Of a DNA stretch of 64,000 nt, positions 34,603 to 43,712 are shown piece by piece. Source of the stretch: Neomoorella stamsii (lineage in GTDB: Bacteria; Bacillota; DSM-521; Neomoorellales; Neomoorellaceae); the NCBI RefSeq assembly GCF_002995805.1, contig NZ_PVXL01000040.1, forward strand, positions 1 to 64,000. The letters run 5' to 3'. Positions within the stretch are counted from its first letter, which is position 1. Each line of letters begins with the position of its first letter. Below the pieces are notes generated by a model. That model was not told where the DNA came from. It did no database searches and saw nothing but the letters and a program-made list of their open reading frames with translations. The position numbers were made by a program, and so were the translations under genes.

Positions 34603-35445
34603 CTACAAAATTGCGGTAGCATGCCGGGCGGCATGACACTGCAGGTTGACGGCTACTGGTAAAGAAGCGATGTGGGTCGGGTAGATTTCAATATGGACAT
34701 CTAAAGCAGTCACCCTTCCCCCCAGGCCCTGGGGGCCGATGCCGGTGGCGTTAATGGCCTCCAGCAGTTCTTCTTCCAGTTCGGCAACATGGCTTAAAGG
34801 ATGGCGCTGCCCCAGGGGGCGCAGGAGGGCCTTTTTCGCAAGGTAAGGGGCCTTTTCCAGGTTGCCGCCGATGCCCACGCCGACAACAATGGGCGGGCAG
34901 GGGTTGCCGCCGGCTTCCTCCACCACCTGGAGCACATATTTCTTTATGCCTGCCACGCCGTCGGCTGGTTTGAGCATCTTTACCCCCGACATATTCTCGC
35001 TGCCGGCGCCCTTGGGAGCTACCGTAATCTTCAAGCGATCCCCGTCAACTATCTCCGTATGGATAATTGCCGGCGTATTGTCGCCGGTATTTTTACGTAG
35101 TAAAGGATCCCCCACTACCGAGTTGCGGAGGTAGCCTTCCGTATAGCCCTGCCGCACCCCAGCGTTGATGGCTTCATAGAGATTGCCGCCCGCTATATGT
35201 ACCTCCTGTCCCACTTCCACAAAGACTACCGCCACCCCGGTATCCTGGCAAATGGGCTCCCCGGTACCGGCCGCCAGCCTGGCGTTCTCCTGGAGTTGTT
35301 GTAATATATCCCGCCCTAAAGGCGCCTCTTCCCTGGCCAGGGCTGCCGCCATGGCCTGCCACCAATCCGGCCCCAGCACCGAGCAGGCCTCAATGCACAG
35401 CCTGGCCACTGCTGCCGTGATTTCCTGGGCTTTAATTTCGCGCAT
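34603..35445 (-). CDS. Fumarate hydratase (class I, two-subunit) alpha subunit
   Basis: 280 residues of the TtdA/FumA N-terminal family, holding an oxygen-sensitive 4Fe-4S cluster. Cys candidates are in PICQDTGVAV (about 63), GGNPCPPIVVGVGIGG (about 188) and a late LQCHAARH (about 272). Substrate residues lie in RKNTGDNTPA. It forms the enzyme with 34031-34591. The start is ATG with a GAGGCG site. Fumarase here rather than tartrate dehydratase is favoured by aspartate ammonia-lyase two genes upstream. A decayed fusion of a second copy is at 270-600. Confidence 0.88.
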   Translation of the reverse strand: MREIKAQEITAAVARLCIEACSVLGPDWWQAMAAALAREEAPLGRDILQQLQENARLAAGTGEPICQDTGVAVVFVEVGQEVHIAGGNLYEAINAGVRQGYTEGYLRNSVVGDPLLRKNTGDNTPAIIHTEIVDGDRLKITVAPKGAGSENMSGVKMLKPADGVAGIKKYVLQVVEEAGGNPCPPIVVGVGIGGNLEKAPYLAKKALLRPLGQRHPLSHVAELEEELLEAINATGIGPQGLGGRVTALDVHIEIYPTHIASLPVAVNLQCHAARHATAIL

Positions 35446-35471
35446 TGTCCCACGCCTCTTTCAACATAAAA

Positions 35472-37142
35472 TCAGGTTATATTATTACCAAAGCGATTGA
35501 AAACCTGCGATAGGCGCATAGCCACCTGCAGATTGAGCATTTGATCAGGATTGTTGAAATCTACGCCGGTCAATTCTTTAATTTTATTCACCCGGTACAA
35601 GACTGTATTGTAGTGGGTATAGAGTTTTTCTGCCGTTTCCTTAACATTACAATTAGTCTCTAAAAAAGTCCCTAGTGTCTTAAACAATTCTCCTTTCTTG
35701 CTATTATCATAAGCCAGTAGAGGCCCTAGCATTTCCTGCACAAACTCTTTTAATTCGGCCATACCTGCATGCTTTAGCAGCAAACCATAAACGCCCAAAT
35801 TTCGGTAATAAATAATCGTCCCGTTGCCAAACAGGTATTTCCCCAGTTCCAAAGCCAATTTAGCTTCGCGGTAACTTTTTTTAATGCCTTTGATGCCGTT
35901 ATAGCCGCCACCAATACCAATAGTAACCTGCCAGTAATTAAGAACCACCTTTAATTGATGTAATATGTTCTTCGTCCCGGTATTTCTTTCAGATAGTATC
36001 ATATCAGGTTCCAGAAAAAGTGTAATACCGTCTTCATTGTTAACCAGAATATATTTTAAGCGTTGCCGCTGGCAAAAATTTTCTATTAAAATGGCGGCCT
36101 GAGTTTTTATATCTTGCTGCTTCCTACCCTCAACATTCAAGTTGCTTTCTTTTTGCGCCGGTAAAACCTCCAGCAATAAGGCGGCATAGTTACTACTAAG
36201 GTCCCAGCCAAAGGTCTTCCCACGTTCCAAAAATAGTTTTTCGTCATACTCCGAAGACGTCAGTAGCTGGCTTAAAAATTCAGCTCTATATTTATTCTCC
36301 ACCTGGGTTACATTGTGCTGCCTTAAAATATCCAGGGCTGCTATCGAACAGACTCGTTCTACCGTTATTAGCTCCAATAGCGAAAAACGCCTCTCCGTAA
36401 TTACTACTTTTACCCACCCATATTGCCGCCCTTCAACAATAATCGGTAAAGCGGCGCTATCCGCTTCCTGCCCGTTAAAACTTAATTGCTCCCCGTAAAA
36501 ATCGCCGGCCTCATGTCCACTTATTTTCTTGCTATGGTCTTGACGCTCAAAATAACGGGCAATATATACAGGTACATCAAGGGGATAGATAACCCGCCTG
36601 AAATTTAAAAAGTCTTCCAGGCAAACATAGGCATCAATGAGTTCCGCCAGGGCCATAGCTATTTGATCAAGCTGGCCACCATTGAGGATCAGGTCGGTAA
36701 ATTGTTGATGAACTCTGACACTGTGTTCTAAAAAAAAGGCCTGGCGATTAACTATCTGGGACAATACGCTTGAAATCAACTCAGAAAAATTCACTTCCAC
36801 CGGTAATTCCAGCAAGGGAAAGGACAGGTTATTGGCGGCTTCAATCATATACAGGGGAATAGTTTCAATATATCTTTGGGATTTAATGGCCAGGCCTGCC
36901 GCCCCCTGCCTGGCTAATTGGGGAATAAGGCTTTTCTGGGCTTCAATGTCATCTTTAATGGCATAAGCCGTGGTTAAAATAAAATCACCAGGCTTTATCC
37001 AGGGCAAAATATCCGGCACTTCCATAACGTTAACATTAGTAATTACCCGTTTTAAACCTTCAGCTCCACCCAGCAAGCGGCATTTTTTAAAAACAGGCAG
37101 GTTAAGTATCTCTTCCACTCTAATTCCAAAATCCTCATTCAT
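35472..37142 (-). CDS. PucR-family transcriptional regulator
   Basis: 556 residues: N-terminal PucR domain (about 8-125; VEEILNLPVFKKCRLLGG at its start), a central region, and the C-terminal helix-turn-helix of the PucR type (about 485-545; LETNCNVKETAEKLYTHYNT and VLYRVNKIKELTG). PucR proteins activate purine, allantoin and related nitrogen-compound genes. It sits between aspA and the fumarase genes in the same orientation. ATG with GGGGGAAAAG upstream. Likely targets are the surrounding catabolic operons; candidate sites are the aspA palindrome (38671-38699) and the promoter cassettes, both inferences. Confidence 0.9.
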   Translation of the reverse strand: MNEDFGIRVEEILNLPVFKKCRLLGGAEGLKRVITNVNVMEVPDILPWIKPGDFILTTAYAIKDDIEAQKSLIPQLARQGAAGLAIKSQRYIETIPLYMIEAANNLSFPLLELPVEVNFSELISSVLSQIVNRQAFFLEHSVRVHQQFTDLILNGGQLDQIAMALAELIDAYVCLEDFLNFRRVIYPLDVPVYIARYFERQDHSKKISGHEAGDFYGEQLSFNGQEADSAALPIIVEGRQYGWVKVVITERRFSLLELITVERVCSIAALDILRQHNVTQVENKYRAEFLSQLLTSSEYDEKLFLERGKTFGWDLSSNYAALLLEVLPAQKESNLNVEGRKQQDIKTQAAILIENFCQRQRLKYILVNNEDGITLFLEPDMILSERNTGTKNILHQLKVVLNYWQVTIGIGGGYNGIKGIKKSYREAKLALELGKYLFGNGTIIYYRNLGVYGLLLKHAGMAELKEFVQEMLGPLLAYDNSKKGELFKTLGTFLETNCNVKETAEKLYTHYNTVLYRVNKIKELTGVDFNNPDQMLNLQVAMRLSQVFNRFGNNIT

Positions 37143-37208
37143 TACTTTTCCCCCTTTATCCCCTCCTTTATTTTTCGCTAAAAATATTTATGATCCTTCC
37201 TGCTCGGG

Positions 37209-38612
37209 TTAATTGGCAAGCATATGGCGCGGGTCAAGAAGTTCACGGGCCTGCCCTTCGGGTAGTAATTTTAACTCCCTGACAATATCAATAATGCTCT
37301 TGCCACTGGCCAGGGCTTGCTTGGCTACCCTGGTTGCCGCCTGGTAACCTATATAAGGTACTAATGGCGTCACCAGGCTCAAGGCACTGTTAACATAGTT
37401 TTCGCAGCGCTCTAGCCTGAACTTCATCCCTTTAATAGCTTTCAAAGCCAGGGAATTAATAGCTTCGCTAAGCATACCCAGGCTTTCAAAAAGGGCAAAG
37501 GCCAGGACCGGCTGCATAACGTTAAGCTCCAGTTGCCCGGCTGCCGCTGCCAGGCTTATAGTCAGGTCATTACCGAAAACCTTAAAACAGACCTGGTTGA
37601 CAACTTCAGGAATGATGGGATTAACTTTACCTGCCATAATACTTGAACCGGCAGCCAGGTGCGGCAATTCTATTTCGGCCAGTCCGGCCATGGGGCCAGA
37701 AGCGAGCAGCCGCAGGTCATTAGCTATTTTTGTCAGGGTGACTGCCCCGGCCCGCAAAAGACCGGCAACCTCCACCATAACATCTAAATTTTGGGTGGCA
37801 TCAATCAGATCGGCAGCGCGCCTCAACTGGGGAATGCCGCTGGCGGCCCGTAATTCTTCAATAACTATTTCACGATAGTGCGGGTGAGCGTTTAACCCGG
37901 TCCCAATAGCAGTACCACCCAGGTTAACTTCGACCAGTAAATTAATAGCCATTTCCCCGCGCCGGGCATCGCGCCGGATAGCCTCAGCCCAGGCCTTCAG
38001 CTCATCCCCGATTTTTAAAGGAACGGCATCCTGCAGGTGGGTACGTCCTAATTTGATAGCGTCCTTATACTCTTCAGCTTTTTCCCTCAAGGTACGGACC
38101 AGCAGCAAATTGGCCTCAACATAACGCTGCAGGAGCCTGATGGCAGCAATCCTGATAGCCGTAGGTATTACATCATTGGTGGATTGGCCATAGTTTACAT
38201 CGTCCACTGGATTGAGCTTATCATATGTTCCGGGTCGGTAACCTAAAATTTCCAGGGCGCGATTGGCGATTACCTCGTTGGCATTCATGTTGATGCCCGT
38301 GCCGGCTCCACCTTGAATAGCCTCGCCTATGAAATACTCATGCCATTTACCATTGATAATTTCATCGGCCGCCCGGGCGATGGCTAGGGCCTTGCTGCGC
38401 TCGAGGGTCCCCGCCTTCATATTGGCCAGAGCAGCAGCCTTTTTGACTATTGCCAGGGCTTTAATTAGTTCGGGATGCAGCTTGTAACCGCTGACAGTAA
38501 AATTCTCTTTAGCCCGCAGGCTATGAATGCCATAATAAGCATTGTCAATAATTGTTTTTTGCCCCAGGGAATCCTCTTCAACCCGGCTAAAGCTAATCTT
38601 TTCTGCCAACAT
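37209..38612 (-). CDS. aspA: Aspartate ammonia-lyase (aspartase)
   Basis: 467 residues, full length for aspartase/fumarase superfamily. Signature GSSIMAGKVNPIIPE near 318 (usual form GSSIMPGKVNP, here Ala for Pro), TGINMNANEVIANRA near 105, and PVDDVNYGQSTND near 135. It splits L-aspartate into fumarate and ammonia. Class II fumarase is the closest alternative, but NMNANEVI and the strong match at the N-terminus (EDSLGQKTI, YYGIHSLRA) favour aspartase. ATG after AAGGAGGG. It has its own palindrome-spanning promoter, and is followed by pucR and fumarase genes. Confidence 0.9.
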   Translation of the reverse strand: MLAEKISFSRVEEDSLGQKTIIDNAYYGIHSLRAKENFTVSGYKLHPELIKALAIVKKAAALANMKAGTLERSKALAIARAADEIINGKWHEYFIGEAIQGGAGTGINMNANEVIANRALEILGYRPGTYDKLNPVDDVNYGQSTNDVIPTAIRIAAIRLLQRYVEANLLLVRTLREKAEEYKDAIKLGRTHLQDAVPLKIGDELKAWAEAIRRDARRGEMAINLLVEVNLGGTAIGTGLNAHPHYREIVIEELRAASGIPQLRRAADLIDATQNLDVMVEVAGLLRAGAVTLTKIANDLRLLASGPMAGLAEIELPHLAAGSSIMAGKVNPIIPEVVNQVCFKVFGNDLTISLAAAAGQLELNVMQPVLAFALFESLGMLSEAINSLALKAIKGMKFRLERCENYVNSALSLVTPLVPYIGYQAATRVAKQALASGKSIIDIVRELKLLPEGQARELLDPRHMLAN

Positions 38613-38664
38613 AAGCGCCCTCCTTCCTTAATCCAGGAAAACCAGGAAAAATCTCCTTAACTTC

Positions 38665-38699
38665 ATTATAAGTATATTGTGTTCTGTATACAATATACT
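38665..38699 (-). promoter_or_regulatory. aspA promoter overlapped by a perfect palindrome (operator candidate)
   Basis: Minus strand TTGTAT (38688-38693), 17 bases, TATAAT (38665-38670). An inverted repeat with arms AGTATATTGT (38671-38680) and ACAATATACT (38690-38699), separated by 9 bases, fills the spacer and -35. A dimeric regulator bound there would block RNA polymerase. Candidates in the window are the PucR protein and the GntR-FCD protein at the right edge. Confidence 0.7.
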
Positions 38700-38713
38700 T
38701 GATTATTTTTTTT

Positions 38714-38744
38714 AGTAGCGAAGGGAATTTCGTCCTTCGCTACT
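38714..38744. terminator. Hairpin between Mo-hydroxylase operon and aspA
   Basis: Perfect 11-bp arms AGTAGCGAAGG (38714-38724) and CCTTCGCTACT (38734-38744). T-rich sequence follows on the plus strand (TTATTA); on the minus strand an A-run follows instead. It may end transcripts of the upstream operon (stop at 38890) imperfectly. The 145 bases from 38745 to 38889 contain nothing else I recognise. Confidence 0.5.
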
Positions 38745-38889
38745 TTATTAAAAACAGCTTATGAGTTCTTTTCTTTTAATGCAGGCATTTAACCTTTGTA
38801 AATAACTATAATCCCGACACGGTTTTTATATACTATATTACCAATAGCATTTTTCACTGACTGTCGTGTATATCTATAGTATTAGCCAG

Positions 38890-39372
38890 TTACCCCTCCT
38901 TTACCTGCGTTATTAAAGCGGCCTCTTTGACGGCCTTAACAATAGCTGTGTAACCGGTACAACGGCAGAGGTTGCCGCGAAGATATTCCCGGATTTCCTC
39001 TTCGCCGGGACAGGGGTTTTCATCCAGCAAAGCCTTGGCCGTCAGCAACATGCCTGAAGTACAAAAACCACATTGCACGGCACCATGATCCAGGAAGGAT
39101 CGCTGCAACGGATGCAGTCGGTCATAATCCCCCAGGCCTTCTACGGTCGTGATCTCCTGGCCCTCCATAGTAACTGCCAGGATCAGGCAGGATAACATCG
39201 CCTGGCCGTTTACCAGTACTGTACAGGCACCGCACTCGCCGATACCGCAGCCATACTTGGCCCCCATAAGACCCAGCTCATTTCTGAGAACATTGAGCAG
39301 GAGTTCATTAGGCTTTATATATAGCTGTCTTTCCTTGCCGTTAACCTTTAACTTAATCCACTGTCTGTCCAT
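38890..39372 (-). CDS. Molybdenum hydroxylase 2Fe-2S subunit
   Basis: 160 residues with two complete iron-sulphur motifs: [12 protein letters not shown]...SC (about 41-63) and QCGFCTSGM...GNLCRCTGY (about 101-140); TSGM replaces the common TPGM. Start ATG (MDRQWIKLK) with GGGAGG overlapping the end of the FAD-subunit gene. Last gene of the long operon that includes the ABC importer, pyrC, pyrB and carbamate kinase. Partners are 39375-40265 and 40255-42600. Confidence 0.95.
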   Translation of the reverse strand: MDRQWIKLKVNGKERQLYIKPNELLLNVLRNELGLMGAKYGCGIGECGACTVLVNGQAMLSCLILAVTMEGQEITTVEGLGDYDRLHPLQRSFLDHGAVQCGFCTSGMLLTAKALLDENPCPGEEEIREYLRGNLCRCTGYTAIVKAVKEAALITQVKEG

Positions 39373-39374
39373 CC

Positions 39375-40265
39375 CTATAATACACCTCCCGCCCGCTGCC
39401 AGGCTGCCCGCAAAGCCTCTTCGAGCATCACCCTGCTTACCTTCAGGCGATATTCCCGGGTAGAACGATTATCGGTTATAGGTTTAATCTCCGCTGATCC
39501 AGCTTTTGCGGCTAAAGTTATCAGATCCTCATTTAATTCCTTACCTTCCAGGAGGCTCTCTGCTTCCTGGACCCTAACAGGCGTAGGTGCCACAGAGCCA
39601 AAGGCAATACGGCAACTGGTACACGTCCGGCCCGACCGTTTTAAACAAACGGCGACATTAATTTTAGCGATGTCGGCAGCTACTCGTCCTAGCTTTAAGA
39701 AACTGCTGCCCGTATCAGCCCCTATTTTAGGGATAGATATTTCCAGCAGCAACTCGTTGGGGGCCAGAGCTGATTTGCCGGGTCCTAAAAAGTATTCTGT
39801 TATCGGGATTTCTCTGACACCATCTTGACTGGCAATCTTTAAAGAAGCGTCATAAACCAGTAAGGGTGGGGCCGTATCGGCCGCCGGCGAAGCATTGCCT
39901 AAATTACCGCCTATAGTACCCATATTTTTTACCGCTACAGCAGCCATGGAATGAACGGCTTCGTAAAGCGCACTATAATAACCCTTGATGGCTTCATGGC
40001 GCTCTATCTGGCTCAAGGTAGTTGTAGCACCTATCTTTAAGTTGCTGGCATCTAATTGGATGTAACCTAGAGAGGCAATTTTTTTGATAAAGATAATATA
40101 TTCAGGTTGGACATGACCAAGTTTCATTTTTACCAGCAGATCCGTGCCACCGGCCAGGACTCTGGCTTTTTCCCGGTATGTCGCCAGCCATGATAAAACC
40201 TGGTCAAGATTTTGACCCTCTAAATATTGAAATTCCGCCGCTAAAATTTTTGTGTTAGTTTCCAA
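39375..40265 (-). CDS. Molybdenum hydroxylase FAD subunit
   Basis: 296 residues, CoxM type, with VLAGGTDLLVKMK (about 35-47), TIGGNLGNASPAADT (about 117-131) and SSFLKLGRVAADIAK near 190. TTG (METNTKILA) is favoured because GGGAGG lies 8 bases upstream; an earlier GTG lies on the site itself. It overlaps the large-subunit gene by 11 bases and is followed at 2 bases by the 2Fe-2S gene, an order (large, FAD, 2Fe-2S) unlike the other sets. Confidence 0.92.
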   Translation of the reverse strand: METNTKILAAEFQYLEGQNLDQVLSWLATYREKARVLAGGTDLLVKMKLGHVQPEYIIFIKKIASLGYIQLDASNLKIGATTTLSQIERHEAIKGYYSALYEAVHSMAAVAVKNMGTIGGNLGNASPAADTAPPLLVYDASLKIASQDGVREIPITEYFLGPGKSALAPNELLLEISIPKIGADTGSSFLKLGRVAADIAKINVAVCLKRSGRTCTSCRIAFGSVAPTPVRVQEAESLLEGKELNEDLITLAAKAGSAEIKPITDNRSTREYRLKVSRVMLEEALRAAWQRAGGVL

Positions 40266-42600
40266 CCTTACCACCTCCCTCTAAAGCCTGCAGAATTCTC
40301 TCGGGTGTTATTGGAGTGCGGTAAAATCTGATACCTATGGCATTGTAAATGGCATTGGCAATGGCTGACGCTACGGAATTAAGGGCCGCTTCCCCAATAC
40401 CCTTTGCTCCAAATGGGCCGGTAGGCTCATAGGTGTGGGCAAAATAGACTTGAATATCATTAATATAAGGCATCTCGCAGGAAGTGGGGATCTTATTGTC
40501 GGTTAAAAACCCGTTGCATTTTAATTTCCCCGTTTCCAGATCATACTCCGTTTCCTCATAAAGGGCATATCCCATCCCCCGAGATAGAGAACCGATTAAC
40601 TGCCCGGCAACCATATCGGGATTAATCGGCGTTCCCGTATCCGAAAGTAAAATGGCCCGTGGTATTTTGACAATACCAGTCCACGTATCAACCTCCACTT
40701 CGATAAAATGCGCAACAAAACAGGGTGGGCAATTTTTTTGCCGCAAGCTGTCGGTAGCCGCAATGGTACCCCAGCTATAAATTTGCGCCAGTTTGGCGAC
40801 CTCGCCAATTGTAATTTGCTTTTGTGGAAACCCTTTAACATGAATAATAGTGGCGTCTTTTTCTTCATCATACGCCAGTTCCAGATTACCGGGATTTTCC
40901 TCCAAAATCTTTGCGGCGAATTCTAACAATTTGCCCTTCACCTGCTGAGCCACATGATATACTGCGCCACAACCACAATAGACACCGCGGGTGGCGTGGG
41001 TGCAGACATCATATCCTGTTGTTTTGGTATCAACCTGAGACAATTCCACCCTTTCATAGGGGACCTTAAGCACTTCCGCTGCTACTTTAACTGCCGCTTC
41101 GCCCGTGCCGCCGCCCAGATCCATTACTGGCGTTAGCACGTCCACAGTGCCGTCTTCATTTATCTTGATGGTGGCACTGGAATAATCGATTACCTCGCCC
41201 GGTTTGGGCCCACCGGTACCCGAAGTGTGGAAACCGCGGGCCATACCGATACCCCGCCTGTACCGTCCCGTTTTTTCCTGAGGCGGACGGCGGTTAGACC
41301 AGCCTATCAGTTCGGCACCTTTACGTAACATCTCTTCCACGCCGCAGCTTTTAATAATCGATTTAACTGTCGGGCCCTGGCCCCAGAACTCGTCGCCTAT
41401 ACCGACATAGTTTTTAAGCCGGAACTCAACTGGATCAAAACCGCATTCTTCGGCAATTATGTCCATGTGAGATTCAACGGCAAAATTAACCTGGGGATTG
41501 CCATAACCTTGCATGGCGCAGGCAGGAACTTTATTGGTATATATTGCCCTGCCTTCATAGTGGAAATCACCCCACTTATATAGAGAAGCGTACCATCCGG
41601 CCATACAGCCGAGCAATGGATAGGCATTAATCTGATGAGCCCCAATATCCACCAGGACCCGCATATCGGCAGCTACAATAGTGCCGTCTTTTTTAACCCC
41701 GACTTTGAGCCTGATCCGGGCTGGAAATTTAGCATGATCGTATATATCATCCTCACGGCTGCTAACCATCTTAACCGGCCGCTTGGCCTTCAGGGCCAGG
41801 GCCACGCAGATGGGAATTATCGAGTTCATCTGGATGCTAGAGCCAAACGAACCGCCAATGGCCAGTTTTTTCACGTTAACTTTACTTAAAGGAATGTTAA
41901 AGATATGCCCTAAGAGCTGGCGAACATTGTGAATAGTCTGGGTGGTGGCCCAGACGGTAATACCTCCATTAGGCTCCGGCCGGCAGACAGCCGTCTTCGT
42001 TTCCATCTGGTGATGATATACGCGGGGTAATTCGTATTCGCGCTCGACTATATGATCGGCTTTAGCAAAACCAGCTTCAGGGTCACCAACGGTAATAATC
42101 CGCTCGCAGGCAATATTATTATTGACCTCAATTTTGTTATCACCAAGGTAAATTTCATCGTAAAGGGCCGCAGCACCGGGTTCCATGGCTTTGTCCAGGT
42201 CCAGCACTGGCGGCAGGACCTTATAATCGACCTTGATGGCGCGCATGGCACGAAAAGCCAATTCTTCCGTCTCTGCTGCCACAGCAATTATAGCTTCACC
42301 GACATGGCGTGCTCGCCGGGGCAGCACACGGCGATCACGGTAAGTTTTTTCGGGTATACTTACGGTACGTTCATTATAAATGACATCGGGAACTTCATCC
42401 GGTGTCACGCAGATAGCGCCCATAGCTTCGGCTGCCGATGTGTCAATACTTAAAATTTCAGCATGGGGGTAAGGGCTGCGTAAAGTTACCCCATACATCA
42501 TATTAGGTACCACAATATCGCTAGCATATACCTCCTGGCCACATACCTTGGCTATCCCATCTTTGCGCGGTAATACTTTGCCAATTACCTGGAAGCCCAT
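40255..42600 (-). CDS. Molybdenum hydroxylase large (MoCo) subunit with altered active-site loops
   Basis: 781 residues, full length. The catalytic-glutamate loop GAKGIGEAA near 745 is intact. The cofactor loop reads IGGSFGSSIQ (others here have GGxFGGK) and the substrate loop reads CAMQGYGNPQ near 365, with Gln where the other four have Arg (xRGFG). Substrate Arg in this loop positions purines or carboxylates in relatives, so this enzyme probably handles a different compound. It begins 15 bases after the carbamate kinase stop, with AAAGGAGGG upstream, so it is co-transcribed with pyrC-pyrB-carbamate kinase. Confidence 0.9.
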   Translation of the reverse strand: MGFQVIGKVLPRKDGIAKVCGQEVYASDIVVPNMMYGVTLRSPYPHAEILSIDTSAAEAMGAICVTPDEVPDVIYNERTVSIPEKTYRDRRVLPRRARHVGEAIIAVAAETEELAFRAMRAIKVDYKVLPPVLDLDKAMEPGAAALYDEIYLGDNKIEVNNNIACERIITVGDPEAGFAKADHIVEREYELPRVYHHQMETKTAVCRPEPNGGITVWATTQTIHNVRQLLGHIFNIPLSKVNVKKLAIGGSFGSSIQMNSIIPICVALALKAKRPVKMVSSREDDIYDHAKFPARIRLKVGVKKDGTIVAADMRVLVDIGAHQINAYPLLGCMAGWYASLYKWGDFHYEGRAIYTNKVPACAMQGYGNPQVNFAVESHMDIIAEECGFDPVEFRLKNYVGIGDEFWGQGPTVKSIIKSCGVEEMLRKGAELIGWSNRRPPQEKTGRYRRGIGMARGFHTSGTGGPKPGEVIDYSSATIKINEDGTVDVLTPVMDLGGGTGEAAVKVAAEVLKVPYERVELSQVDTKTTGYDVCTHATRGVYCGCGAVYHVAQQVKGKLLEFAAKILEENPGNLELAYDEEKDATIIHVKGFPQKQITIGEVAKLAQIYSWGTIAATDSLRQKNCPPCFVAHFIEVEVDTWTGIVKIPRAILLSDTGTPINPDMVAGQLIGSLSRGMGYALYEETEYDLETGKLKCNGFLTDNKIPTSCEMPYINDIQVYFAHTYEPTGPFGAKGIGEAALNSVASAIANAIYNAIGIRFYRTPITPERILQALEGGGKVGN

Positions 42601-42615
42601 TTTGGCTGCCCTCCT

Positions 42616-43554
42616 TTAAGGTACTATCCATGTACCTGATTGCCCTTCCATGGCAGCTACTATTTCTGCCGGGGAGGTTATTAAACCCTCACCACCATTA
42701 TTTTTAAGGTATCGTAAAATCGCCGTAATTTTCGGGCCCATATTTCCTGGCGGGAAATGTCCTTCTGCCAGGTAAGCTTCGGCTTCAGCCGCTGTCATGC
42801 GATCTATTTCTTTCTGTTCCGGCTTGCCAAAATTAATGGCTACTTTATTTACCCCCGTTGAAATAACCAACCTGCTGGCACAAATTTCCGTAGCCAATAA
42901 TGAGGAGGCGTAATCCTTGTCTATGACGGCAGCTATACCTTCCAGCTGGCCTTCGTTTTCTATTACCGGAATACCACCCCCACCAACGCAAATGACAATA
43001 TAACCCTCTTTAATTAAATCTTTAATGGCTTCACTCTCTACAATTTTTTGTGGCTCCGGGGACGGGACTACCCGCCGCCAACCCCGCCCTGCATCCTCAA
43101 CTACAGTCCATCCATCCTTTTCCCTATGATACATTGCTTCTTCTTTAGTCATAAAACTACCAATCGGTTTAGTCGGTTTCTGAAAGGCCGGATCATTCTT
43201 ATCAACCACTACCTGAGTAACAACTGTAACAGCTTTTCTTTTGATACCACGCCGGCAAAATTCGTTCATGAGGGATTGCTGGATCATATAACCTATAGCA
43301 CCCTGGGTATCAGCTACAGCAAATTCCAGCGGTATCAAGGGCAGTTCCTTCGTCGCCAGTTCCGCCCGGCGGATTAAAAAACCTACCTGAGGTCCGTTAC
43401 CATGGGTTATGGCCACATTCCAGCCCCTGGCTACCAATTCAGCAATATTGTGGCAAGTTTCTTTAACGGTTGCCAGCTGGTCCATAAGACCGATGCGATT
43501 CTTATCCTTAATTAATGAATTGCCACCAATAGCAATTACTGCCAGTCTGTCCAT
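42616..43554 (-). CDS. arcC: Carbamate kinase
   Basis: 312 residues of the carbamate kinase family: VIAIGGNSLIKD at the N-terminus, THGNGPQVGFL near 50-60, ICVGGGGIPVIEN near 195-207 and DKDYASSLLA near 220. It transfers phosphate from carbamoyl phosphate to ADP, giving ATP, CO2 and ammonia. ATG (MDRLAV) fits the family start; the upstream in-frame codons lie in an inverted-repeat region. It stands between pyrB and a Mo-hydroxylase large subunit, not with arginine deiminase genes, so carbamoyl phosphate probably comes from carbamoyl-aspartate through PyrB running backwards. That direction is inference. Confidence 0.93.
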   Translation of the reverse strand: MDRLAVIAIGGNSLIKDKNRIGLMDQLATVKETCHNIAELVARGWNVAITHGNGPQVGFLIRRAELATKELPLIPLEFAVADTQGAIGYMIQQSLMNEFCRRGIKRKAVTVVTQVVVDKNDPAFQKPTKPIGSFMTKEEAMYHREKDGWTVVEDAGRGWRRVVPSPEPQKIVESEAIKDLIKEGYIVICVGGGGIPVIENEGQLEGIAAVIDKDYASSLLATEICASRLVISTGVNKVAINFGKPEQKEIDRMTAAEAEAYLAEGHFPPGNMGPKITAILRYLKNNGGEGLITSPAEIVAAMEGQSGTWIVP

Positions 43555-43581
43555 GTGTTTCAGTTTCACTCCCTTAGTGAA

Positions 43582-43650
43582 GTTTGCTGGGGGGTGCCGG
43601 CACGCCGACCCTCCATTACGTACGAGGAGTAAACGTACCTGCCAGCAAAC
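43582..43650 (-). other. Intercistronic inverted repeat between pyrB and carbamate kinase
   Basis: Nine-base arms GTTTGCTGG (43582-43590) and CCAGCAAAC (43642-43650) enclose 51 bases that themselves contain GTGCCGGCAC and a repeated CGTAC. The structure lies in the 158-base gap between pyrB and the kinase. It could be a processing or regulatory hairpin; no known riboswitch pattern is recognised. Confidence 0.5.
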
Positions 43651-43712
43651 CCCCGCCATCTTTTTACCAACTTATTTTAAATACCGGAAGAAACCGTCGT
43701 TCTGTTCCAATC

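Noticed and set aside
37209-38612. Class II fumarase instead of aspartase
   Set aside because: The N-terminal and TGINMNANEV regions fit aspartase better, and a separate class I fumarase lies two genes downstream; some doubt remains because the superfamily is closely related.
42616-43554. Arginine deiminase pathway
   Set aside because: Carbamate kinase is present, but no arginine deiminase, ornithine carbamoyltransferase or antiporter is nearby; the carbamoyltransferase has aspartate-type motifs.
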